From assembly GCF_015207655.1 (NCBI RefSeq), contig NZ_JADEWN010000010.1, positions 1 through 64,000 on the forward strand: a DNA stretch of 64,000 nt. Reading direction: 5' to 3'. This DNA comes from Gloeocapsopsis crepidinum LEGE 06123. Its GTDB lineage: Bacteria > Cyanobacteriota > Cyanobacteriia > Cyanobacteriales > Chroococcidiopsidaceae. The notes below the pieces were generated by a model. It did no database searches. It was not told the origin of the DNA and saw only the letters and a program-made list of their open reading frames with translations. This document shows positions 1-8,489 of this stretch, in pieces; within the stretch, counting starts at the first letter, position 1; each line of letters starts with the position of its first letter. The position numbers and the translations under genes were made by a program.

Positions 1-36
1 AGTTATGAGTGTTGAAACAATCCAAAACTCATAACT
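1..36. repeat. 10-bp inverted repeat at window edge
   Basis: AGTTATGAGT at 1-10 is exactly complementary to ACTCATAACT at 27-36 with a 16-nt spacer. It lies in non-coding DNA before the first gene. Its upstream context is cut off by the window, so it could be the end of a larger repeat or a hairpin belonging to an unseen gene. The rest of 37-280 shows no gene. Confidence 0.45.
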
Positions 37-280
37 CTTGAAGATTCAAAACTTTAAATAACATTTTAATCATCTTGACCATTGCTATATTTGTAAAATC
101 TCCAGCAACGTCAGTTCGACAGCAAAGGCTTAGCGCATAACTCCTTGGCTAATCTAAACTTGACTCATCTTCATAAATTTCTACAACTTTTGTTTCTTCA
201 CTAGTCCACGCAGGTAAACTTCGTTTATAAAGCTGCTGTAGTCGCCCAGCTATCGATCAAATTCTTCTCAACTCTCTCAC

Positions 281-2548
281 ATGGTCAACCCAGACACCAT
301 CACAGGTACACACAACCTGAACTTAGTTATTCTCTCAATTGGTATAGCGATCGTTGCTTCATATACAGCACTCGATCTTGTGGCACAAGTCAAAACAACG
401 TCAGGATGGCGCATAGCCCTTTGGTTGATTGGTGGTTCGCTAGCAATGGGAATTGGCATTTGGTCAATGCACTTTATTGGGATATTGGCTTATCGCTTAC
501 CCGTACCAGTCAGTTACAACTTTCCCATTGTTGGAGTGTCAATGCTTCTTGCTGTTTTCGCCTCTGGAGGTGCTTTATTCCTCGTCATTCAGGAATTGAG
601 TTGGTTAAAGCTAGCAACTGGCAGCGTACTTATGGGGCTGAGTATTGCGGCAATGCACTACACGGGGATGCAGGCAATGCGGTTAGCAGCGACACCATTG
701 TATAGCTTAAAAAATGTTACTTTCTCGATTGCAGTTGCAATTGGAGTTTCATTTACGGCTTTATGGTTAGCTTATCATCAAACCAAGACGATCGCTCAAG
801 GAACGATTCGCAAGCTGGCTAGTGCAGTTGTCATGGGAATTGCGATCGCAGGAATGCACTACACCGCGATGACATCGGTCAAGTTTCAACTTTACGAGTC
901 AACTTTGAGTGCGACACAACTGGATAACTCCATGCTTGCTGTCTCAGTTGGTGTTGCGACTCTCATATTATTAGCACTAGCATTCATCAGCGCCGCGATC
1001 GCCCAACGGATCGCGGCTGAAAATGCCAGAACTGAAATTTTGCGTCAAAGCGAAGCGCGATTTCGTGCTTTAGAACAAAACTCCTGTGATGTCATTCAAG
1101 TTGTCAATGCGGCAGGATTTATTACATACACCAGTTGTTCAATGCAACGGATTTTAGGTTACACGCCACAAGACTGCCATGAAAAACAGGCATTTACTCT
1201 TGTTTATCAAGAAGATCTTGCCCAGGCAAAAAAGTTATTGCAAGAAGCTTTGTCTCATCCTGCCGCTAATATGGTTGCTGAGTTTCGTTTACAACACGTT
1301 AGTGGAGAACCGCGTGACTTTGAAGCGATCGCCTGTAATTTACTGGCTGAACCGAGTGTTAATGGTGTTGTCATTACTTATCGCGATATTAGTAAACGCA
1401 AGCAAACTGAAGCGGATTTGTGGAATGCACTACAGCGACTGACCTTTCATGTCGAAAATTCTCCGCTTGCTGTGATTGAATGGAATCGTGATTTTCGCGT
1501 GGCGCGGTGGTCGCGTGAGGCTGAAACGCTGTTTGGTTGGCAAGCTGCAGAAGTGCTAGGAAAACTACCCAGCGAGTGGAATTTTGTTTTTCCAGAAGAT
1601 CGGGCAACTGTCAGCCAAGTTATCGATCAACTTATCGATGGCAGCCAACAACGCAATGTTGCGCTCAATCGTAACTACACTAAAGATGACAAAGTCGTTT
1701 ACTGTGAGTGGTACAATTCAGGATTACTCGACGAAGCGGGCAATTTAGTTTCCGTGCTGTCTTTGATTTTAGATGTCACTCAGCAAAAACAAACTGAAGC
1801 AGAACTTGTCCACCGCGCTGCTGAACTTGTTCGTCTAACTACGATGCTGGCACAAACGAATTACGATCTCCAAAAGCGCAATCAGGAACTCGATGAGTTC
1901 AGTTACGTCGTTTCCCATGACCTCAAAGCACCGTTGCGGGCGATCGCCAATTTATCTGAATGGATTGAAGAAGATCTAGAAGAAAGTTTGACAGAAGAAA
2001 CTCGCCAGCAAATGAACTTATTACGCGGGCGAGTTTATCGTATGGAGGCTCTAATTAATGGTTTACTGCAATATTCGCGAGTCGGACGTGTTGAAACTCC
2101 CATGACTTCTGTGTCAGTTGCGACTCTGCTTGCAGAAGTTATTGACTCCCTAGATCCTCCAGCAACTTTTACGATTAAAGTTTCACCAAATATGCCAACG
2201 CTATGGACATATAGATTGCTCTTAGAGCAAGTATTTAGTAATCTCATCAGTAATGCTATTAAACATCACCCTAGGTTAGATGGCACAATACATATTTCAT
2301 CCATAGATGTCGGTGATTTCTATCAATTCACAGTAGCTGATGATGGTGATGGAATTGCCCCAGAATATCAAGCTAAAGTGTTTGGCATTTTTCAGACATT
2401 ATCTGCTCGCGACCAAAAAGAAAACACTGGGATCGGATTATCAATTGTCAAGAAAATTGTTGAAAGCCAAGGAGGTAGCATTTGGCTAGAATCTCAAGCA
2501 GGACAAGGCGCAGCATTTTACTTCACTTGGTTAAAAACTCAAAATTAA
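281..2548 (+). CDS. MHYT-domain sensor histidine kinase with two PAS domains
   Basis: Membrane-bound sensor kinase, 755 residues. The N-terminal 250 residues are hydrophobic and carry the repeated MHYT signature three times (SMHFIGIL, AMHYTGMQ, GMHYTAMT). In this family the motif is proposed to bind copper and sense O2, CO or NO. Two PAS domains follow (roughly 255-375 and 385-505). A dimerisation domain then carries the phospho-acceptor His546 in VSHDLKAPLR, and the HATPase domain has DDGDGIAPE and NTGIGLSIVKK. The kinase core resembles cyanobacterial phytochrome-type kinases that pair with small Rcp1-like receivers, and the next gene encodes exactly such a receiver, so the two probably form a pair. 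The ATG at 281 is the first start in frame and begins directly before the first membrane segment. Confidence 0.93.
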   Translation: MVNPDTITGTHNLNLVILSIGIAIVASYTALDLVAQVKTTSGWRIALWLIGGSLAMGIGIWSMHFIGILAYRLPVPVSYNFPIVGVSMLLAVFASGGALFLVIQELSWLKLATGSVLMGLSIAAMHYTGMQAMRLAATPLYSLKNVTFSIAVAIGVSFTALWLAYHQTKTIAQGTIRKLASAVVMGIAIAGMHYTAMTSVKFQLYESTLSATQLDNSMLAVSVGVATLILLALAFISAAIAQRIAAENARTEILRQSEARFRALEQNSCDVIQVVNAAGFITYTSCSMQRILGYTPQDCHEKQAFTLVYQEDLAQAKKLLQEALSHPAANMVAEFRLQHVSGEPRDFEAIACNLLAEPSVNGVVITYRDISKRKQTEADLWNALQRLTFHVENSPLAVIEWNRDFRVARWSREAETLFGWQAAEVLGKLPSEWNFVFPEDRATVSQVIDQLIDGSQQRNVALNRNYTKDDKVVYCEWYNSGLLDEAGNLVSVLSLILDVTQQKQTEAELVHRAAELVRLTTMLAQTNYDLQKRNQELDEFSYVVSHDLKAPLRAIANLSEWIEEDLEESLTEETRQQMNLLRGRVYRMEALINGLLQYSRVGRVETPMTSVSVATLLAEVIDSLDPPATFTIKVSPNMPTLWTYRLLLEQVFSNLISNAIKHHPRLDGTIHISSIDVGDFYQFTVADDGDGIAPEYQAKVFGIFQTLSARDQKENTGIGLSIVKKIVESQGGSIWLESQAGQGAAFYFTWLKTQN

Positions 2549-2664
2549 GTAATAAGAAATAGCTCAAAAGTATTAAGTATTTATTGCTAACTTCAGAAAT
2601 CTTGCTAGCGATTGAGGTATATCAACAAAATTAATGGCAAAAATAAATATAAATTACAATCAAG

Positions 2665-3093
2665 ATGAATCATAAAATGACAAACATCCTGCTTGTTGAA
2701 GATGACGAAGTGGATGTAATGAATGTCAAACGTGCTTTTAAAAAAAATAACATTACTAATCCACTTTATCTGGCAGCCAACGGCTTAGAAGCATTAGCTA
2801 TGCTTCGTGGCGAAAACAGTGACTTTCAAATTCCCCACCAAAGGAGACTGGTTCTACTCGACTTAAATATGCCAAAAATGAATGGCATTGAATTTTTACG
2901 AGAACTGCGTGCTGATTCAGAACTCCGTTTCACCCCTGTGATTGTTCTGACAACATCGAACGAAGATCGTGACAAAGTAGAAGCTTACAACTTGAATGTC
3001 GCTGGATATATTCTTAAGCCAGTTACCTTCGCAAATTTTGTAGAAGCTGTGGCAACTCTCAATAAGTATTGGACGTTAAGTGAAATTCCTTAA
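2665..3093 (+). CDS. Stand-alone response regulator, Rcp1-like receiver
   Basis: Single receiver domain of 142 residues with no output domain. The acidic pocket is VEDDEVD near residues 11-17, the phospho-acceptor is Asp66 in LVLLDLNMPKMNG, and the TTSN and KPV motifs are present. Length and the LDLNMPKMNG motif are typical of Rcp1-type regulators that receive phosphate from phytochrome-like kinases. It sits 116 bp after the MHYT kinase and 62 bp before the large hybrid kinase, so either could be the donor; the upstream kinase is the better guess. A second ATG lies four codons in (MTNILL) and could be the true start. Confidence 0.92.
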   Translation: MNHKMTNILLVEDDEVDVMNVKRAFKKNNITNPLYLAANGLEALAMLRGENSDFQIPHQRRLVLLDLNMPKMNGIEFLRELRADSELRFTPVIVLTTSNEDRDKVEAYNLNVAGYILKPVTFANFVEAVATLNKYWTLSEIP

Positions 3094-3155
3094 CAGCTGG
3101 CATACTCTCAACCACGCTCTTTGGCTGTTCGCCAATCACTTTCCAATACTGAATT

Positions 3156-6100
3156 ATGGAAGAAACAGTAAAAATTCTGGTAGTTGATGATGATGAAGTT
3201 GACCGAATGGCAGTACGCCGTGCGCTAAGGGCTGCTGGCGTGCAAACTGAACTATCAGAAGTGAGTGATTGTGCAGGAGCGATCGCAATACTGCAAGCGC
3301 AATCCTTCGACTGTGTCTTTCTCGATTACTTTCTTCCCGATGGAGATGGTTTGAGTTTAGTACAGCAATTGAGATCTCTAGGAATTACAGTTCCTTTAGT
3401 CGTTTTAACAGGACAAGGAGACGAACAAATCGCTGTACAACTGATCAAAGCAGGAGCGTATGACTATCTTTCCAAAGCCAAGATATCACCAGAAAATCTA
3501 GCCCAAGTCCTCCGCCAAACAATCCGCGTGTATCGTGCTGAACAAGCTGCGGCGATCGCTAATGAACGCTTAAAAGAAAGCGAAGAACGCTATCGACTTG
3601 TTTTAGAAGGTGCCAACGATGGCATCTGGGATTGGCATTGTGCTACAAAGCAGGTTTATTGTAATGACCGCCTGCTAGAAATTTTAGGTGTATCGCGTTC
3701 AGAATTCGCTCATACAACGACAGCTTTTATGGAACGGATACACCCCGAAGATGTGCCGCATATCCGTGAAACTATTCGCAATCACTTGACAAATAACGAA
3801 AAATGTGAAGCAGAGTTTCGCTTCATTCATAGTTCAGGAGAATATCGTTACTGTCTAGCAAGAGGAAAAGCCCAACGCGATGCCAACAATTGCCCAGTGA
3901 GAATGTCAGGAGTGATCAGTGATATTACTGAGCGCAAGCAACTCGAAAATGCTTTGAGAGAAAGTGAATCGCGATTTCGCTATCTGGCAGAATCTAACGT
4001 ACTTGGGATCATCATTGCAGATATGCAAGGCAAAATCCTCGATGCCAACGATGCTTTTCTACAAATGATGGGTTACACAAAGCAAGATGTCATCTCAGGA
4101 TTGTACTGGAAAGACATTACCCCATCAGAATACGAGGAAATTGATCGACGAGCTGCGGCTCAAATGCGCTCGTCTCGAATACTAACGCCGTTTGAGAAAG
4201 AATACATTCGCAAAGACGGTAGTAGAGTGCCAATTCTCATCGGTGGTGCTTTGATTGATTACGTTAAAGAAATTGGCATTTGTTATGTATTAGATTTGAG
4301 CGATCGCAAGCGTTCTGAAGCAGAAATTGTGAAACTGAACCGTGACTTAGAACTACGTGTTAACGAACTCCAAACGTTATTCGATGTCATTCCTATTGGT
4401 ATTGCGATCGCGCAAGATCCTGAATGTCGATATATTCGGATTAACCCAGCCCTTGCCAAATTACTCAATCATCCTGTTGATGCTACTGCTTCCAAAAGCA
4501 CCCCTCTTGAAGATCAAGCATCTTTCAAAATCTACTCTAATGGTAGAGAGCTTCTAGCCACAGAGCTACCAATGCAGTATGCTGCTGCAAACGGTGTTGA
4601 TGTTTTAGATCAAGAATTTGATGTTGTTACTGACAACGGTTCCTCAGTCAAACTGCTTTCCTATGCTGCACCTTTATTCAACGAGCAAGGTCAATGTCGG
4701 GGTAGCATCGGTGCTTTTCTAGATATTACCGAACGTAAGCGGATTGAAGAACAAGAACGCTTTCTCGCTGAAGCTAGCAGTTTGCTGGGACCTTCTTTAG
4801 ATTACCAAACTACACTAGAAAATCTTGCTGATCTCATTGTTCCTCAGCTAGCTGATTGGTGTACCATCTATGTCGTAAACGAAGACAAAACTCTACGTCA
4901 AGTAGCGCTGACACATACCGATCCCGAAAAAGTTGAGTGGGCAAAAGAAGTTTTTAAACGTTATCCTCTCAATCCTGATGCGCTGATCGGCACACCCCAA
5001 GTTATTCGGACTGGCAAGTCAGAGTTATACTCAGAAATTCCTGATTTTGTCTTAGCTGGACTTGCCCGCGATACAGAACATCTAGAGATCTTGCGTCAGG
5101 TTGGCATGAAATCATTTATGTGTGTGCCCATGAAAGCACGAGAACGCACTTTAGGGACAATTGCCTTCTACTCAGCAGAATCGGGCAAAACCTATACACA
5201 AGCAGATCTAGCGTTTGCTGAAGATCTTGGGCGTCGTGCAGGTTTAGCAGTAGACAATGCTAAATTATTTCAGCAGGCAAATGAAATTGGTGAAAACTTA
5301 CGCCAAGCATTAATCATTCTAGGAGAACAGCAGCAACAACTACGAGTATTGCAGCGAATTACTAATCTCCTCAACCAGCGTTTGACAAACTTACCAGGAT
5401 TGCTACAAGTTATGGTAAGGGCAGTTTATGACGGTATTAGTGATGCTCAGTTTGCGTTGATTTTGCTGTATAACTCAGAAAGTTGCCAACTCGAATTAAC
5501 CGCAACAGCTGGCGTTGGTCAAGAAAGGTTGCTGTTGATGGAGTTGTTTGATAGCGGAGATAGTTTTCTCAACCACGTTTTTCGTACTGGTGAATCGCAA
5601 CTATTTAATGCGACAAGTCAGCAAGATCGCCAACATAAAACCTCTGGTACAGAAGAACCCCCAGCCGTTGAGTTACCAGCTGCCATTCAGGCTGTCGCAA
5701 TTGAATCTGCCTCTGCCGGAAGATTGGGAGTTTTAGCAATTGGTAGCTGGGAAAATCCCGAAGCTTTCGATATCGAAGACCAAAATTTATTAACGGCTGT
5801 AGGCGAACAAGCGGCGATCGCAATTAATAATGCCCGTATGATTGGCGTACTCGAAGAACGCGAAGAACGCTTAGCAATTCAAAACCAAATATTGGCACGA
5901 CAAAACCGCGAACTCGAACTTAACCGCCAGCGCATTGAACAACAAAACCTGCAACTCATCGAAGCTGCACGCCTCAAGTCACAATTTTTAGCGACAATGT
6001 CGCACGAACTGCGCACTCCCATGAATGCTATTATCGGTTTTGCTCAAGTCTTGCTACGACAACGCACCGCATCACTCAGCACTACGCAAGTCGAAATGGT

Positions 6101-6674
6101 AGAGCGCATCCTCAACAATGGCAAAAACTTACTCGCACTCATTAACGATATTCTCGATCTTTCTAAAATTGAAGCTGGGCGGCTGGAACTTATCCCAGAA
6201 GAGTTTGACATAGCCCAACTCATCAACTCTACCGTTGCTGAATTGCAACCACTTGCCGAACAAAAACAATTAAAGTTAAATGTTGTTACTAGTATTAATG
6301 ACTCTACTATAGTCAATGACAGTGTTCGCTTGCGACAAGTGCTTGTTAACCTGCTATCGAATGCAATTAAATTTACCGAAACGGGTTCAGTAGAAATCAG
6401 TGTTTGCGAACCGGAACCTATGCAGCTACTTCTCAGTGTGAAAGATACCGGAATTGGGATTGCCGAGGCTGACTTACCCAATATTTTTGAGGAATTTCGC
6501 CAAATCGATCAAACAACAACACGCAAGCATGGTGGTACTGGTTTAGGACTCGCTATTACTAAGTCTTTAGTACAAATGATGCAAGGCACCATTTCTGTTG
6601 ACAGCAAATTAGGTCAAGGCTCTAATTTTCAGATTAACCTCCCCCGACAAGTCACGTCGCAAGAGATAGACTAA
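3156..6674 (+). CDS. Hybrid histidine kinase REC-PAS-PAS-PAS-GAF-GAF-HisKA-HATPase
   Basis: A 1172-residue soluble multi-sensor kinase without membrane segments. An N-terminal receiver domain (1-125) has Asp57 in FLDYFLPDGDG. Three PAS domains (about 133-262, 270-388, 400-520) follow, then two GAF domains (about 550-700 and 735-890). A coiled coil leads to the kinase core, with His950 in MSHELRTPMNAII, an N box LLSNAIKF, and the G boxes DTGIGI and GGTGLGLAI. The receiver at the N terminus rather than the C terminus suggests it takes input from another kinase, so it could act as an intermediate in a local relay. No GAF cysteine signature for a bilin chromophore is evident, so phytochrome function is not supported. 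Confidence 0.93.
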   Translation: MEETVKILVVDDDEVDRMAVRRALRAAGVQTELSEVSDCAGAIAILQAQSFDCVFLDYFLPDGDGLSLVQQLRSLGITVPLVVLTGQGDEQIAVQLIKAGAYDYLSKAKISPENLAQVLRQTIRVYRAEQAAAIANERLKESEERYRLVLEGANDGIWDWHCATKQVYCNDRLLEILGVSRSEFAHTTTAFMERIHPEDVPHIRETIRNHLTNNEKCEAEFRFIHSSGEYRYCLARGKAQRDANNCPVRMSGVISDITERKQLENALRESESRFRYLAESNVLGIIIADMQGKILDANDAFLQMMGYTKQDVISGLYWKDITPSEYEEIDRRAAAQMRSSRILTPFEKEYIRKDGSRVPILIGGALIDYVKEIGICYVLDLSDRKRSEAEIVKLNRDLELRVNELQTLFDVIPIGIAIAQDPECRYIRINPALAKLLNHPVDATASKSTPLEDQASFKIYSNGRELLATELPMQYAAANGVDVLDQEFDVVTDNGSSVKLLSYAAPLFNEQGQCRGSIGAFLDITERKRIEEQERFLAEASSLLGPSLDYQTTLENLADLIVPQLADWCTIYVVNEDKTLRQVALTHTDPEKVEWAKEVFKRYPLNPDALIGTPQVIRTGKSELYSEIPDFVLAGLARDTEHLEILRQVGMKSFMCVPMKARERTLGTIAFYSAESGKTYTQADLAFAEDLGRRAGLAVDNAKLFQQANEIGENLRQALIILGEQQQQLRVLQRITNLLNQRLTNLPGLLQVMVRAVYDGISDAQFALILLYNSESCQLELTATAGVGQERLLLMELFDSGDSFLNHVFRTGESQLFNATSQQDRQHKTSGTEEPPAVELPAAIQAVAIESASAGRLGVLAIGSWENPEAFDIEDQNLLTAVGEQAAIAINNARMIGVLEEREERLAIQNQILARQNRELELNRQRIEQQNLQLIEAARLKSQFLATMSHELRTPMNAIIGFAQVLLRQRTASLSTTQVEMVERILNNGKNLLALINDILDLSKIEAGRLELIPEEFDIAQLINSTVAELQPLAEQKQLKLNVVTSINDSTIVNDSVRLRQVLVNLLSNAIKFTETGSVEISVCEPEPMQLLLSVKDTGIGIAEADLPNIFEEFRQIDQTTTRKHGGTGLGLAITKSLVQMMQGTISVDSKLGQGSNFQINLPRQVTSQEID

Positions 6675-6780
6675 AACCGGATAATTTTTGATACGCTAAG
6701 GTTAACAAGACAAATAAGTCGAGCATGAGCAAAGTTATTGCTTAGTGTAGAATCTAGTTTTATTCTATATAAAAATAAAA

Positions 6781-8478
6781 ATGTTAGGATGCGACATCAT
6801 CGTCGTTGGAGCCTCTGCTGGAGGAGTTGAAGCCTTAGAGCAACTTATTCGTAATTTGCCTCCTAGCTTACCAGCTGCAATATTTATTGTCCTTCACATA
6901 CCAGCACACAGTAAGAGTGTACTGCCAAGTATTTTAAATCGTTGCATCAAAAAGCACCACAAGGAGAATTCTCTACTCAAGGCTATTCACCCAAAAGATG
7001 GTGATGCTATTCAACATAACCAAATTTACATTGCTCCACCCGATCAGCATCTCCTCGTTAAAGACGGCTACATTCGTCTAGCACGCGGTCCCAAAGAAAA
7101 TAGCCACCGCCCCGCAGTCGATCCTTTATTTCGTACAGCGGCAAAAATCTACAAACAACGTGTTGTGGGTGTCATCCTATCGGGTACGCTCGACGATGGG
7201 ACTGCAGGTTTAATGGCGATCAAACAGCAAGGGGGGATTGCGATCGCTCAAGATCCGCAAGAGACGCTTTATTCAGGAATGCCGCGCAGTGCGATAGAAA
7301 ACGTGGCAGTTGACCATGTTTTACCCGTAGCTAAAATCGCATCTGTCTTAGTTGAGTTGGCGAACAAACCCCAAGAAAACACAGGAGCCGCAGCCGTGTC
7401 AAATGAAATGGAAATAGAGGCTGATATGGCAGAATTAGAGTTAGGGGCAATGCAACGTTTGGAACGCCCAGGAAAACCCTCATCTTTTGGTTGCCCAGAG
7501 TGTGGAGGGGTACTATGGGAACTCAAAGACGGAAACTTAGTTCGCTTCCGCTGTCGTACAGGTCATGCCTACTCTACTAATAGCTTACTCGCAGAACAAT
7601 CTGAGGCTTTAGAAGAAGCACTGTGGAATGCGCTACGCGCGTTAGAAGAAAAAGCCGCACTCTCACAACGATTGGCAACTCAAGCCCGCGATCGCGATCG
7701 ACCATATTCAGCACAACGCTTTCAAACACAAGGAGACGATGCACAAGCACGAGCAACGCTTGTTCGTCAACTGCTCCTTAAAGGTGAAGGAAATGGTAAA
7801 TTGCCATTAGTCAATGGTCAAGTTGGTTCGCCAGAAATTGTCACTCCAACTCCACAAGAAGAGAGCAACAAAGAACTTAATCCTGCTGCTGCATCCTTTC
7901 CGATCATCGCAATTGGTGCCTCGGCAGGTGGAATTAAAGCGCTCAGTGAAGTGCTATCGCCATTAGGTGCAGACTTTCCCGCTGCAGTTACAGTAGTACA
8001 ACATTTGTACCCGCATTATCGCAGCCACCTAGCACATATCCTCTCTCAGCGGATAGCTTTACCCGTTAAGGAAGCAGAACAAGGCGATCAGTTGCTACCA
8101 GGTAAAGTCTATATTGCACCGCCGAATAAGCATTTACTCGTGACTGCAAACAACACGCTGTGTTTGTCGGATGCTCAGCTTGTACACTTTGTCCGCCCCT
8201 CTGCTGATTTACTGTTTGAATCGGTCGCAGCTAGTTTTCAACAACAGGCGATCGCAGTAATACTGACAGGTACAGGAAGTGATGGTGCAATGGGTATCCG
8301 CGCGATTAAACACATGGGAGGAAAAGCGATCGCGCAAGATCGCGCCAGTTCAGAATTCTTTGGTATGCCTGGAGCCGCGATTGATACGGGGAGTGTTGAT
8401 TGGGTTGTTCCCTTGCAAGAGATTGCTTCTGTCTTAACACGTTTAGTGACGCATGCTGAAGAACCATTGGATTTATAG
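6781..8478 (+). CDS. Double-domain CheB-type protein methylesterase
   Basis: 565 residues with two complete CheB catalytic domains and no receiver domain. The first domain (about 5-195) has Ser12 in GASAGG, His39 in IVLHIPAH, and an Asp in SGTLDDGTAG. The second (about 372-560) has GASAGGIKAL, VVQHLYPHYRSHL and TGTGSDGAMG. Between them lies a zinc-knuckle-like segment (FGCPECGG...RCRTGHAYS) near 235-265. CheB enzymes remove methyl esters from receptor glutamates. Without a receiver this one is not controlled in the classical way. The CheR gene starts 11 bp downstream, so the two are very probably translated together. Its natural substrate is unclear because no receptor gene lies in this cluster. 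Confidence 0.93.
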   Translation: MLGCDIIVVGASAGGVEALEQLIRNLPPSLPAAIFIVLHIPAHSKSVLPSILNRCIKKHHKENSLLKAIHPKDGDAIQHNQIYIAPPDQHLLVKDGYIRLARGPKENSHRPAVDPLFRTAAKIYKQRVVGVILSGTLDDGTAGLMAIKQQGGIAIAQDPQETLYSGMPRSAIENVAVDHVLPVAKIASVLVELANKPQENTGAAAVSNEMEIEADMAELELGAMQRLERPGKPSSFGCPECGGVLWELKDGNLVRFRCRTGHAYSTNSLLAEQSEALEEALWNALRALEEKAALSQRLATQARDRDRPYSAQRFQTQGDDAQARATLVRQLLLKGEGNGKLPLVNGQVGSPEIVTPTPQEESNKELNPAAASFPIIAIGASAGGIKALSEVLSPLGADFPAAVTVVQHLYPHYRSHLAHILSQRIALPVKEAEQGDQLLPGKVYIAPPNKHLLVTANNTLCLSDAQLVHFVRPSADLLFESVAASFQQQAIAVILTGTGSDGAMGIRAIKHMGGKAIAQDRASSEFFGMPGAAIDTGSVDWVVPLQEIASVLTRLVTHAEEPLDL

Positions 8479-8489
8479 ATAGCTCGCAA

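Noticed and set aside
6044-6481. 145-codon minus-strand frame opposite a kinase domain
   Set aside because: Antisense to conserved HisKA/HATPase motifs; no independent features.
3156-6674. Possible phytochrome-type GAF domain
   Set aside because: No bilin-attachment cysteine motif is visible in either GAF domain.
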